Of a stretch of 64,000 nucleotides of DNA, positions 42,954 to 54,993 are shown piece by piece. This DNA is from Actinernus sp. WN-2022 (taxonomy: Eukaryota; Cnidaria; Anthozoa; Actiniaria; Actinernidae): positions 1 through 64,000 of the forward strand of contig JAOWCC010000926.1 in NCBI GenBank assembly GCA_030867875.1. Reading direction: 5' to 3'. Numbering within the stretch: the stretch's first letter is position 1; each line of letters opens with the position of its first letter. Both the position numbers and the translations under genes were made by a program. The notes under the pieces were generated by a model. It ran no database searches. It was not told where the DNA came from and worked only from the letters and a program-made list of their open reading frames with translations.

Positions 42954-43392
42954 ATCAATGTTAAGCCCGAAGGAGGAGGGGTGGGGATTTGACAGGCAGG
43001 GCTACCCTTTGACATACGTTACCTGCCCAGGGTGGAGTTATTTATAGGAAACAAGGACAGGACTGAATTGCAGAATACCCCCTCCAGTGGTTCATTAATA
43101 ATTCATTTCTCAACTTTTTAATACAAACCTACTAAATAATAAAAAAAAAAACATGTTCGACCCAAAATCAGTCATAGAATGAATCAATACACCTGAACTA
43201 AAGTGGAGAATTTAAAGCAGTTTTCAAGCGATCTTTTGAGTGGAGGGGGTTTTCTGCAACTAAGCCTAAGGAAGACAGGGCAGATATTTGATATTTTTGA
43301 CAAAACGTGTTGTCCCGAGGGTGGGGAATTTGATTTTTTTGGGGGAGAAAATGTCAAATTCCCCCCCCCCCCCCCTCAGGCTTAACATTGAT
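42954..43392. mobile_element. 439-bp MITE with G-run and C-run near its ends
   Basis: The ends atcaatgttaagcccgaagg (42954) and cctcaggcttaacattgat (ending 43392) are inverted repeats with few mismatches. A G-rich stretch near the left end and a 15-base C run near the right end are complementary, so the ends can pair further or form quadruplexes. It has no coding capacity. Confidence 0.6.
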
Positions 43393-45862
43393 AAGTGCAT
43401 AAATATTATACACTTGTACTTCTTAATTAGCCAAGGCATACTACAGAATCCAACAATAATATTATTATTAGTTTTTGTTGAAGTGCGACTCTGGAAGTTT
43501 GAAGTTGACTCTTTGAAAAATTGCCTTTAGCCGACCAATCAGAATTTATGAGACTGTCAGACTGTTTGACTGATAGTCAGCTAAATATAAATAATACTAT
43601 CCAAATGTGACTTGTAACTTCCAGGATCACACTTCAACAAAAACACTATTAACCCATACATGTAGTTCATTGCTCTTGTTTTTGGTTGAAGTGTTTTTGT
43701 ACGTTATATTTGCTAGTCCATCCCTTCACTTACATTAGAGCTACACGATGTATTTCATGCATTAGGATTTAATAGTCACACTAAACACTTAAATCATTTT
43801 TCAAGCCTCTCCACTTTATACATGTATAGGGAGTTTTGACAGTTTCACAATATTTGTTAACCCTAATGGGGAATGGCCTAGCCCATTACACCAGACATTT
43901 TTTACCATTATCATAAATTCGAAGAAAAAGAAACGTCTGCTCACCAGAGCGCTTATTATTTAAGCCTCATTGTGTTATGAACCAATCAGATTTTACCTTC
44001 TATATCCTGGAAAGTCGCGTCCTGTAGAGGTAATGTTACATTTAAAAGGTTCTGACAATGACATACACTGTACATGTATTTGCCACTGACCAATCACTGG
44101 GGACTGTTCCCATGCTCGAGACAAGACCAATTTGTACATTTCATATGTTTAGCCTCCCAAAGCTCAATGAATTTCAATTGAAAGCTACATGTATATATTT
44201 ACAAACAGCAGAAATGAATTGATTCAAATTTTAGCTTTGGAGAATCTAAAAGCAGACTTAACTGATTTGGTAACATTATTGTTTTTATATATTCGCATTA
44301 TGACACCAACCAGGTGAAAGTTTACAACTGTTGCATGGTATGCCAATTAAAAAATTCTAACAATAGCTCTCATTGGCCAGAAAAATAAAAGAAATATGCT
44401 GATGTCGTGCTTGCATATTGCAAACTAATTACATGTAAGCTCAGATAAACAGACGTTTCTTTTTCTTTGAATTTTACGAGAGTGAAAAAAACGTCTGGTG
44501 GAGCAGGCTTAAGGATTGGCCATGCCAGCCAAGATATTGGTTCTACATCATTATTCCCAATACCATACCAATCAGCCTGGTATCATTCTTTCAATACTTT
44601 TACAATTTTGCTTATTAGATCCCATCTTGGAATATCAAGTCCTGCTTTGTCTGTTGATCCTTGCAAATTTTCACTGGGGTTTTCTTTCACCATTATTCCT
44701 GATATATTTCCATTTTCGATTCGTTTCTACCACTCCATGGCCAGATTCCCCTATTTCAGCTTTTGCCAACACCTGTTCCAGCTTCTTTCAATCTAATCCC
44801 TGAAAAATCCCATCAGCCCATTCCCTTGTCCACCACCCCTAAGGCTGCACATTAGACTCTTGTTTGGGTGCGAATACCCACACTTAACACACACAAAAAA
44901 AAAAATCCACTGCCTGGCACTCCTTAAGCAGCACATTAGACTCCTGTTTGATGTCTGGGTGCGATTACCCTCACTAACACAAAAATGAAACTTTAGAATA
45001 CACAGCCACTAAAATATGGGAGTCGTAACTACTGGTTACTTATACTGAAAGGTAAAAAGATAATTTAGCCAGATAAAAGTCCTTATAGTATAAATCAAAT
45101 TATTAATTATTTGTTTTTGTTTTTTTACATTATTAATTATTTGTTTTTGTTTTTTTACATTTGAAGGTTAAAAGTTGGGGCTTGGTTTGAATATTTCAGG
45201 GGAGTACAGAGCTGATGAGTATCTACTGAACTGGAATACGTACAGAACTCTTGCTTATCGAACTGGAGCACTACATGTAGCACAAAACTCTTACATGTAT
45301 TTGTTGAACTGGAACAATTATATTATACATATTGCACTAATTGAATATTAACGAGTTTTAGAATAATAGTTATAACTGCATGGGTTTGTAATAATAGGGT
45401 TCCACTATATATATTATGTATTGCATTTGTATTTGAGTTCATGAGTTTTTCAAGTTTGCATTTCAACTGTATTCTTTTTAATTTTAGTCAGGCAACTGCA
45501 CTTTACCGATTGGAGAACACATTGTATGTGTAGTACATTTGTAGATCCATGGCTAGATCAAGCCTAATTAATATGATTCAAGTGCCAGATAAATGTAGGT
45601 CCAAAAGAGATCCAAAGTTTTCTATGTCTAATAGTTGTTCTCTCTTTAATCTTTAATAAGAATAAATACAAAAGACAACTAGAGTTATTCAAAGATATAA
45701 CAATATATAGATTAAACAAAAATATGTTGCATAATTATGTGCAAATTCTGGTTATTTTTGTGAGTGATGGCAGTGATGGGTGTACAATGTACATGTAGTT
45801 ATAGTATGCATTTTAACTAATGGCTGTACTGTTTTTTATCATCACTCTACATGTACAGTTGT

Positions 45863-46100
45863 TTGACATATATCTGTCAAATAACTGTACTTTTACATAT
45901 ATGTCACATATATGTACAGCTATTTGACATATAACTGTAAGATAACTGCACTTTTGCATATATGTCACATATATGTACAGTTATTTGACATATATCGATG
46001 AAAACCAACTGCTTGTCTTGCATATATGTCACATATATGTACAGTTGTTTAGCAGATATATGTAGCATCCACAGATATGTCACATATATGTCACATATCT
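45863..46100. repeat. Right satellite-like array of the nested element
   Basis: Repeats of 'gacatatatctgtcaaataactgtac' and 'tatatgtcacatatatgtacag', inverted relative to the left array. Confidence 0.7.
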
Positions 46101-48062
46101 GTAGTTTTGGTAAGGGTATTCTACTTGTTCTGGTGTCCATTCGGGATCCTCACCACTTTCCTGTTCCTTGTCATCCTTTTCATCATCTATCATCTCCTCA
46201 TCTGTTGGATCTAATGGTATTATATCCTCTTTTTCCATTGGCCATGGGTCATCAATGGTTTCATCATCAGCAGTTTGAGTTCCTATAAAAATAGTTGTAT
46301 TAATGGTTAGATAATTTCTGTAAGTAATAACTGTGTGTAGTAGATAATTTACAAGTTGCTTGCATCATTCTTTTATTAATTATTATTTTTAATTACCCAA
46401 ATGTACTTTTGGTCCAGGCAAAACAATATCAATTGTCCATTGCATAATAAAGCCTTATCAAACACAATTTACAGTTACTGATTGCCATATTTCACACACC
46501 TGATGATACCATTCCTGGTTGTTGGTTCACTTCCTGAAATGTCTCTGCCCAAATTGTCTGGTTGGATAATCGTTGTTGGTTCACCACATCCAGCTTTCTT
46601 TCCAGGATTCTTAACTTCCTTTGGAGTTTTTTCTTTTCCTTCTTCATTCTTTCACAGTCACGACAACATTCCATGCTATCATGAAGTTCTGTTGATGCCT
46701 ATAATAATATGATATAAACATCATACATGAAGCAGATCTAGAGTACAGTAGCCCATAATACATGAATATACAGTAATGTATGTTGTTTATCTGTTTTATT
46801 TTTATTGAAATGTTTTAGTTGGATATGCATAATGTTACCCTGTTTAGAGAGCTTGGTTCTTCTTCAGCTTCACCTATTCTATAATTAGTTGCTGTAGAAG
46901 TTATTACTTCTGGAGAAGTCAGTTCTGTGATAGTTGCAGATATAGAAGCTAAAGGGGTAGGGTAGGGTGTTACTGATGTGGTAGTCGATGTAGAAGCTGT
47001 TACTGCTGTGTTAGTTGATGTACAAGCTACAGGGGAGGGAGTTTCTGCTGTTGTAGTTGATGTAGATGCTACAGGGGAAGGAGTTGCTGCTGTTGTAGTT
47101 GATGTAGAAGCAGATAAGGGAGTGCTTGCTTGTTTCTGGGCCGCAGAATCCACACTGCCCATGCTGCTGGTAGTAGACATTAAGTCTCTAATAGCCTGAG
47201 TAACCAAAACAACGCAGTTCACATTAAAGTTATGAAAGACGTAAAATTACATATAACAAGTTGTACTTTATATAAATAAGCGATTACATCGACAAGCTTT
47301 TTCAGTGGCACGCTGATACCAAAGCTGTACAAGGTCGTATGAACTTCTAACTTTGAAATGTTCACATTTGAGCGATTCTCAAAAGGGGTAAACAAAGAGG
47401 AAAGTTCACACATTTTTTACCTGGCGCCTGTTTCTCGTGGAAAGCGGATCATTCTGTGGTTCTTTCTTCCACACTGTTGGAACGGCTCCTGGTAGAAGGA
47501 AACGCCTGCTTCTAGCCGTGTGTACCGTCCTCTCGAAACAGTGATCTTGGAAGTGTTCCGAACAGATTACAAATCTGCCTTTAGTGGAGAAATTCGCTCG
47601 GTGCATTCGAACGAACCTTGCCCACTTGTCCCGCTCCCTTTTAATCACAGGGCTCGAATGCAACGAAATACCTTCAAGCTGACTAGAAACATTACTGCAG
47701 CCCTGAACCACACATCGCCTGCCTGGCATTATCTATCAAAAACTATGCGGATCTCAAGGAAAACATCAAAAACGTGTTGCAGAATACGACCTCTATCTGT
47801 AAGTTTGAATACGAAATTAGCCATGCGGCGTTCACAAGTTGAGTAACTGACGTCACTTCCTCTCGGTTGCTAGTCACCACGCTTCAAACGGTCAGGAACA
47901 TGTTCGATTAATGGCGGCCGAAAATCTCGAGAATTGTAATGAAAATTACAAGGGGTTCCCGTGCTCGTAACGAAAAACGGTTTGGACAGGTAAATAAAAA
48001 CATTGTAAACCTTTTGAAAATTGAAATACATCGAATGCGAAAAATTTGATCGTAGTGGCACT

Positions 48063-48066
48063 TTAA
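48063..48066. repeat. TTAA target-site duplication, right
   Basis: TTAA directly follows the right end (…gatcgtagtggcact) of the Kolobok-type element and pairs with 29549-29552. Confidence 0.75.
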
Positions 48067-48181
48067 GTGGCAGGACTTAAGATTGTCGTAAGTACCCACT
48101 TAGGTCATAGTATGCAACAGGAATTACAGGTGTTGTATAAATCTTTTACGACTAGAACTTGTGAAAAATTGGACGTAACAA

Positions 48182-48567
48182 TAGCGATACTTACTGTGAT
48201 GTCACACAGGGCAGTCACGCCACATTTGTTGCATTCTGTGGTTGGCAGAAACGAAGCGTGAACCAAGTCAGTTGATCATATAATATCACAGGTCGGTGCT
48301 TATTCATCAAGATTCATCGCCAAATTACTCTTCTTGTTCTTCCAAAATGCAAGCAAGCCCTTTCATCGAAGCTTATATGCTCTTATCTTATAAGTCTTAT
48401 AAAAGAATTAAGATTTGGATGCAGAATTGAGACTTTAGATGTATTTTGTGAGGCTCAAATCGCTAGTTCCCATACAGGTCATACAAACACGCGGAGTTTT
48501 TCGCCAACCACCTTATATATGCAAATATATAAATGACGTCATTGTTTACAAACAGTAAGTATCGCTA
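48182..48567. mobile_element. 386-bp MITE with 16-bp inverted ends
   Basis: tagcgatacttactgt (48182-48197) is exactly inverted at 48552-48567. If the outer TA is the target duplication, a mariner-like origin is possible. The interior is AT-rich and non-coding. Confidence 0.5.
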
Positions 48568-49330
48568 TAGAATCACTTACGCCTCGGCACCCTGAGCCCG
48601 GGTTTTCCATCATTCCATTATCACCTTCGCTATAGAGCAATGACTACATCACAGCCAACGACAATACAAGGACAGGTCAACAACTACTATCATGGACAAA
48701 AATGGTGGAACAGTCGACAAAAGTAACTATTATATGAAAAGAAAAAGTACTGGGCGCTAAGTTCCTCTCCCTTTCAGTGTTTGAATGAATTTCCAGATTG
48801 AACGACAACATTAAAGGGGGAGAGTGGATTAATTTAAAGTGCCAGTTATTTTTGATTTAAAAGTCAAACTGGAAAATAGAAATGACCGCCATAGGAATAT
48901 AATAATTGTAGTCTACCAATTCGTTTATTAAAGAATCAAATTTCATTTTGCTCTGTTTTTATGTCAGCTCCACTTATTCAAAGATCATTCTCTAAGATTG
49001 TAAGTATCGAATATCACACACCCGAAAAACAACTGTATAAATGAATAATGTCAATTCATGTTCAACTCATTTGCATAACGTCCCTTAAATGACGTCCTTT
49101 CTAGGATTTGTAATGCTTTTTAAAACCAATACTACGACCATAAATCGCCCAAAAATGGTTCAACAAGAGTTAAAACACTATACTGCGCCCAAATTCTTGC
49201 TGAAAATACAATTAACCTTCTATCCACGAGTTGTCCATTGGAAGGCTATGTTTTCCACTAGTGCTGCTTCGGTCAGGATTCTGTCTAAGGGAAAGATTTA
49301 GTAGCCATTTTCCATCTTTTAAATTAGCGA
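48568..49330. other. Non-genic stretch
   Basis: No supported gene or RNA. It ends in a C homopolymer (49338-49360) with a Ct/cccc tail, whose assembled length is unreliable. Confidence 0.45.
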
Positions 49331-49423
49331 GCCACACCCCCCCCCCCCCCCCCCCCCCCTCCCCGCTGTAGCAGTGGAAAAAAAATAGTGAAAAAATTCT
49401 AGAGTGCGGGAGGTCGCGGGTTA

Positions 49424-49775
49424 ACTGGTTAGCTCAGTTGGTAGAGCACGGTCTAGAGTGCGGGAGGTCGCGGGTTCGAAACCCTGTGGTCTGGTCCTTG
49501 GGCAGGGACGTATAAGATGTTTGGCTTGTCTCCGTCATCTTCTAATCAAAATGAAGGGGATGTGAAAGAGCCTGTTGTGCTATTTCGATAAAAGAGTAGG
49601 GGATTATCTGTCGGCACGACAGTGTATTAACACTCATGATTATAAACTGCACAGCAGAGCACTTTGCGCCAAAATAGCAGTCCGTATCTGATCTCCCTTG
49701 TGAAGTGCATTCAAATATATTTATATAAAATTTGCGCTATGTAAATGAATACCTTTACCTTTTCACGTTTTATTT
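49424..49775 (+). mobile_element. tRNA-derived SINE
   Basis: The head ggttagctcagttggtagagcacggtc…gggttcgaaacccc-type contains an A box (TTAGCTCAGTTGG) and a B box (GGTTCGAAACC). It is followed by about 270 bp of SINE body ending in an A/T-rich tail (taaatgaataccttta). A 25-bp piece of the head (tctagagtgcgggaggtcgcgggtt) is duplicated just before it at 49401-49425. Confidence 0.75.
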
Positions 49776-52022
49776 GGCGACGTATCTTGGAATAAAATGT
49801 TTTTTGGGCTGATGAGGCAAGCTTTCTAAACACCCAAACGTCTCCCCCATGGATAGACGCATAGTTAAGAAGCTGAGTGAGCGACGACTTGTAAACGCCA
49901 AAGATCCATGAATCAACAAGGTTCCAAGCAAATGAATACAGTAAAATTCAGTGCTAATACAAGCAGTTAACATTTCAAGGCAAAATCGATAATAAGAACG
50001 TTTATTGACACAGGGGAGGCTTACACGACAATCAGTGAAAACGTTTGGAGAAAAAAAGAAAGGATCGCATACCGGCCCTATTGAGTACACTCGAACCATT
50101 GGCTATCGAAATTGTTAATGGGCAACCTTTAGAAACGTGGCAAAGACCACCATTAATTTTGATATACAGGTCCATATATCAAAAGTTTCCTTTCGAAATA
50201 TGTATTATCAACAGTTCAGTTCAGCTATATTTTCACACTGCATTTTTTGATAAGATACAATTTATGTTAAGTCATCATACAGGAAGGAAAAAATATATCA
50301 CTTAATAGTTTTAAAATTAATCTTAAAAGAAACACTGAACTACTGTAAATAACTGAATAGAGTAAGTATAAGTTAATTAGTTTTATTATTACTACTATTA
50401 TCATTATTATTATTATTATTAGGGTAGAATAGCGTAGTTATAAGCACGACCACATCAGCAACGCTGTAAATTTATCGTGGGTAAATAAATAGTATTAGTA
50501 TTATTATTATTGTGGGTTTCAATTATTGCTAAAGGCAATATGTTTCGGCACATCTTTCCCACCCACGGAAGTCGCTAAAAATAAAAATAAAATAAAAGTG
50601 TTGCTATGTATGTTAATAAAAAGGTATGTTTTTCTATATACACTGGACATTAATCTTATAACCACAAGTTCATGCATATATCATTTTAAGTGGCAGCACC
50701 AAAAGGCGGCGTTTATGGAATCTCTAACTATAGCACCTAGAAGCGAAAAGACCTATAATTTATTGGGGGGAAAAGGTAGATAAGTAACCGTTTTAACTTA
50801 CACCAAATATTCTCGTAAAATATCTATAAAAGAGGAACTATGTATTTGCTACATGTCCCATCGAGTTAACAACAAAGGGATATGAAATATTCCGGCTCTC
50901 CGAATATCGATTGTTTGATTTCCCTAAGTAATAAATACTGTAATAAAACGACTTTCTTCATGGGATTTCCCAAGCCGAAAGCATAATTTGGTAGGGAAGG
51001 TGGGTTTTATTGGCATGTTTCCAACTTGAACACTGTGTTTTATATGCATTTCAAACAAAGACGAAAAAGAAATATCTCCAGAAGTTAAGAGAGCTATCAT
51101 GAAAGAGGAAACATATTCAATGCATTACCCATTTCTCCACACCTTTTGCTTGTCATAAAGGATATTTCTTTGGACACAAAAGTCATTCAACAATCGGAGT
51201 GAACGCATAAATTTGACCAACTTTATATGAAGACCTTTTAATTCCTTATAACCTATGCACATTTAGCTCTTTTACCAATTCACGAAGGGCGTTGTTAAAC
51301 TTCTCACCTTTGAAAGTCCATTGTAATTATCACTCAATCGGCCGCGATCATGAACGGCGAACCTCTTACGTTAACAGTAACACGCACTGCTCTTCTTGGG
51401 CTACCTGTGGAGTTAACGACCCATCTACGGCCAAAACAGTAACTGTTTCGGTTCTGAGGTACCAAAATAAAAGGTTATTACGTATGTACTTTATGAAGTA
51501 TTTTGGCGAGGGGTTGCTTTTGAATTAATTTTGATGTGTATTAAATGCATGTCGACAACGCCGGTGAAATAATTAATACACTACAAGCACCAAATAAACT
51601 ACCTGTACTCAATCCATCAAACAAAAAATAATAAAGAAAACCTGTTTTTTTTTCAATAAGATATTTTAAGGCTTTGCTATAGGAAGAAAACAAACAAACA
51701 TTAGAACTGTGAGACATAGAATCGTCAAAACGAAGACAAGACAGATTGTATCTCGCTTTGCTTCCCTTACATGATGATGAATGTACCGAATACGGCGAGA
51801 GCAAAAGAGTGGCAAAGTTTAGTTATACTGAGAAGGTATAAGCACACAAGGCTAATCGTTACTGTTTCACCTATAAAATATATTATGAGTATAAACAATA
51901 ATATGTAATTGTAAATACATTTGTTTGTTCACCATCACTGGTTTGAAAAATTTACACGATTTTAATTGCTACATTTTGTTGTTGACTTTTTTTAGTTATG
52001 GAGCATACAAAGACTTATTATA
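49776..52022. other. Non-genic stretch
   Basis: No gene recognised. It holds a short ATT microsatellite (50378-50425 and about 50490-50512). Open frames here lack domains and splice context. Confidence 0.45.
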
Positions 52023-52218
52023 ATGAATACTCTTAAAACCCTTTTAATTGTGGTAGTCTTTTTGTTAAGTTCGGTAGTTTGTGGAAGAAAGGGCACAAGG
52101 AAGCAAAAATGGAGAGCATTAAACGACAAGGAATATGAATCCGATAAGGTGATAGGCGACGATATTTCTCCGGCCTTCAAAAGTCAAATGCTCGGCGACT
52201 CGACAGAAAACACCAAAG
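52023..52218 (+). CDS. Possible first exon of a secreted protein
   Basis: The ATG at 52023 encodes a clear signal peptide (MNTLKTLLIVVVFLLSSVVCG), then a dibasic-rich segment (RKGTRKQKW) and an acidic stretch. The exon ends at a GTAAGA donor at 52219, phase 1. A good acceptor/donor pair at 52668-52813 encloses an open 146-nt segment (AYMYCYRIRN…) but in the wrong phase for direct joining, so at least one exon in between would be needed. It could be a small secreted peptide precursor. It is the only candidate ordinary host gene in this part. Confidence 0.45.
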
Positions 52219-52667
52219 GTAAGAAATAACGTACCCCTAAAAATTATTCGCCTTGTATGAAAAATGAAACTTGAATAGCACCAAATCCTGGTGGATACTT
52301 CGTGCTGTGGAGTTTAAAACAAAGATTTAAGAAATTCCAAAGTCGATTTGTGATGGATTATTGGAACTCAGTTCTGAACTGGCCAAGTCACCAAAATGAA
52401 TATGAAAATATATGTGTCAAATAACTGATAAAAAAAAACTGTCTGTGTCAATGTGTATATAATTGATCCGGCAGTATTTAGGCTGTTCGTTTTTAAGTCG
52501 AGACGTCAGCTTGTTATTATATATTTAGTATATCAAAACGCGGGTCTCATTCAGGTGGTCTAATAAGGTGCCACCTGCTTTTTTTTCAATTTTTCTATAT
52601 TTTCTTGATTGACCTTGCTCAGCGATATAACTTTATTGTAGTCAATATCGGTCGAGGTTAATTACAG

Positions 52668-52813
52668 GCATATATGTACTGCTATCGTATTCGTAATCTT
52701 GTCACCAATTACCAACTCTCCGGCACACAAAGAAGAAATACTGTTGAACCAAGACTTTCACGTCTAAATTCGATACGTCTTGGCGGATTTGTCGCCAATG
52801 TTACCAGTGGCAT
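52668..52813 (+). other. Possible exon, 146 nt
   Basis: Preceded by attacag and followed by gtaagt. Open in one frame (basic, Arg-rich, ending GGFVANVTSG). Its phase does not fit the upstream secreted-protein exon directly. Weak support. Confidence 0.25.
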
Positions 52814-53034
52814 GTAAGTGTCTAAAATGTATCGGTAACACTGATTAGTAAAAACTCCTTAATTCTTGTATTTGTACTCAAACTTACTCCCCTTACTTTG
52901 AGCATGGGTAGCCATGAACTGGACTTGAGACCTGGCTGATCGAAAATCTAATGATTGAAAATCTCGATCTCAGTTAAAGGTTCGATGGGGAAACATTTTA
53001 TCAACAGTTTCACTGATTTCATTATAATTGTAAT

Positions 53035-54993
53035 TACTCGGGCCAGGCCTTTGGCCGGCACGAGTCTTAAATCGCAAATGTTTTTTTATTACTCGGGCCA
53101 GGCCTTTGGCCGGCTCGAGTCAGAAATCGCAAGTCTTTAATATTTTTTATTTTTTGTGTTGAGGTATTTCGCCGTCAACCAATCAGAAAGCACTGTGCAC
53201 GTGGACAGAAAGCACTGTGCACGTGGACACTGATAGACTTCGGCAATACGAAGCCAGTTTGAATGCGAGCAAAGATGAAAGTGTTTTGTGCCATTTGTAG
53301 CTGTTATTTGGCTAAAACCAAAAGTTTCTTCGACTGAAATGCTAAGATATTGAGTTTTTCTAGGGCTGACAATTTTTCTTACGGACTTTCGAGGGAAATT
53401 TCGCACATTTTACGACAAGATAACTAGCGCTCCTGAACGCATGTGGACCAGTAATAATCGACATATGTAAGTAAACAAATGATATAAACTTTACCAGCTT
53501 GTAGTAGTGTCGTGTTTATTTGTGCCTTTTAAAAATAATGGCTTAAAATATATAGTAAATGGCCTAATTTTTCAGTTCGGATCATGTTTACAATCTTAGC
53601 TTATGTAGGTAGTTACGACTCCATTGTCAGATGGTGTTGTAAACTTGACATGATCCCTCATCACGACATCAGTTCTTTGATATGAAGCCAGCTTAGTACC
53701 TCCTGGCAAGCGTCAAGAGTACTTTTAAATGTTGATATGAGTATCTTCTTGTTTAATATTCGTTTCTGTTAAAAGTAATGGCATCAAATACAGCAGTAAA
53801 TAGCCCAATTCCTGTTGTAGGCCATGGCCAGCGTCGGTATTTTCACTCACGTCACTTCATGACATAGTAAGAATTCGGGAAAGCCGAGTGATGGAAGAAA
53901 ACGAGTGGAAATTACGTACGATTCGTTATAAATTTCAGCCTCCTGCAAGATGTAGAAAATGAACACTAGCTCTAATATTGGAAAATTCACCACTCTACTC
54001 GAAGATAAGTGCATGCAGATCTAGATAGATGACTTTATTTATTTAGAATGACCATCCCTAAATATTCACAAGGGGTATCTATAGCTATTAGCTAAAGGAA
54101 AAGTTACATGTATTCCACAATATAATAGCACCTGTGCTTGGACAGTGAAGTTAGAAATAATATTATCAGTCCATTAATCCTACTGAAAAGCATTGATTTC
54201 TAAGAATGTTGAAAAGTATGGGTTGGTTAAACCCTGCTAAAAAGAATTGTTTTCTAAAATACAAAAAAACTCAATTAATATTTGTTCAGAGAGTGTTATG
54301 TGAAGTTGATGTATTATAATTAATGGGAGCAGTTGTGATAGGCCTTTTGCAGGAAACAGTCATGTGCTGGCTAATACTTTGTGAATGAGTGAATTGAGCT
54401 TGTGACCTGCTGCCATGGGAAAAACATTGCCATGGATGCTGGATGGCAAGCTATCTTTAAAAATGCTGTGAACAAAGATTGCAGGCAATCGATTAGAAGT
54501 GGAAAATAGCATTTACAAACAGGTTTTGCTAAAAACACTACTGATCTCATACAAGTGCCTTTAAATGTATGAATTAAGATTTGTTTGCCATCTAGTACAA
54601 CCATGTGATTGCGTTCCTACAGGTGATTCCCATTATATATAAATGATCATGAGCATGAACAGTGAATCAATAGACCTAGTTAGCTTGCCTGGTTTTGTTG
54701 TACCATTTCAGACCACCTGACTTCCTTCAATAATGCATTTTTATTTTCTGTATCCCAAGAGGAAATGTACCAATTTCTATAATAGGAAAACAAAGCACTG
54801 AATCTTCTGGAGAACTATCACATGGTTTGAAATGGGGCAACAAACAGGCAAGCTGACAACTTCTATTATCTGCCTACCCTAGCACAAACCATGTATGACA
54901 CAAAAATATGTTGGAACTCCATGAACTACATGTATTCATGTATTCACCTATTCCTAGGTGGCCCGAGTTAAGGCCACTCAGGGCCTCTTGTTA
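53035..54993. repeat. Dispersed repeat, copy A (about 1.9 kb)
   Basis: The left end carries actcgggccaggcctttggccggcacgagtc twice (53036 and 53092). The right end carries ggtggcccgagttaaggccactcagggcctcttgtt. The outer actcgggcca is inverted between the ends. Copy B follows directly with the same internal landmarks (tcgccgt-aaccaatcag near the left, aggaaatgtaccaatttctat near the right). A minus-strand ORF piece is shared by both copies (SxxxEETFGF/EKTFGF region). It is probably a non-autonomous transposon; the superfamily is unclear. Confidence 0.55.

Larger units (their letters stand above)
36731..46116. mobile_element. Nested 9.4-kb DNA element with inverted satellite-like ends, TA duplication
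   Basis: It starts CCCTTACCAAAACTGCAGAT and ends with the reverse complement of CCCTTACCAAAACTACAGAT, with TA on both sides (36729-36730, 46117-46118). Removing it with one TA restores an uninterrupted transposase exon, so the borders are exact. Both ends carry arrays of ATATGTGACAT-type repeats (36762-37075 and 45863-46100). No transposase was recognised. Two well-formed exons (42022-41971 and 41310-41201, minus strand) may belong to its gene. The superfamily is unknown; the TA duplication allows a mariner-like mechanism. It contains at least two smaller MITEs. Confidence 0.78.
32033..47729 (-). pseudogene. THAP-domain Kolobok-type transposase gene, 11 exons, split by a nested element
   Basis: Exons (minus strand, ends good to about 1-2 bp): 47729-47421 THAP zinc finger (C2CH; CVVQGC…CSEHF, AVPT); 47195-46839 Ser/Thr-rich repeats; 46698-46500 coiled coil (RMKKEKKKLQRKLRILERK); 46282-46117 continued at 36728-36678, acidic; 36188-35651 with VVLAGDGRHDSMGHSAKYG; 35203-34990 with SDRHVSIAKWM and HFFDLWHIGK; 34543-34292; 34039-33868 with LEGYHSVVNQFAPKML; 33566-33418; 33130-32934; 32182-32033 with a C-x2-C-x6-H-x4-C knuckle and stop. 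Splice sites are GT-AG and the phases agree throughout. D…D…E catalytic residues probably lie in the GDGR, SDRH and LEGYH motifs. The insertion at 36731-46116 splits exon 4 at a TA; without it the frame is open. The gene meets the P2X7-tail-like gene head-on. Confidence 0.8.
29553..48062. mobile_element. Kolobok-type DNA transposon, 18.5 kb including a 9.4-kb nested element
   Basis: The ends are 21-bp inverted repeats (agtgccactacgatcaaattt at 29553; reverse complement ending at 48062) flanked by TTAA. Inside are two convergent spliced genes: a P2X7-tail-like zinc protein on the plus strand (29838-31361) and a THAP-domain transposase on the minus strand (47729 to 32033). THAP domain, TTAA duplication and the GDGRHDSMGHSAKYGTYT-type transposase core together point to Kolobok rather than piggyBac. 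Without the nested insertion the element would be about 9.1 kb. The transposase exons keep one consistent reading frame, so the nested insertion is the main visible damage. Confidence 0.8.

Noticed and set aside
47219..47413. Minus-strand ORF between the THAP exon and the Ser/Thr exon
   Set aside because: It lies in the intron; splice sites and phase join the flanking exons without it.
49440..49495. Functional tRNA gene
   Set aside because: No proper anticodon stem and a SINE body follows, so it was called a SINE.
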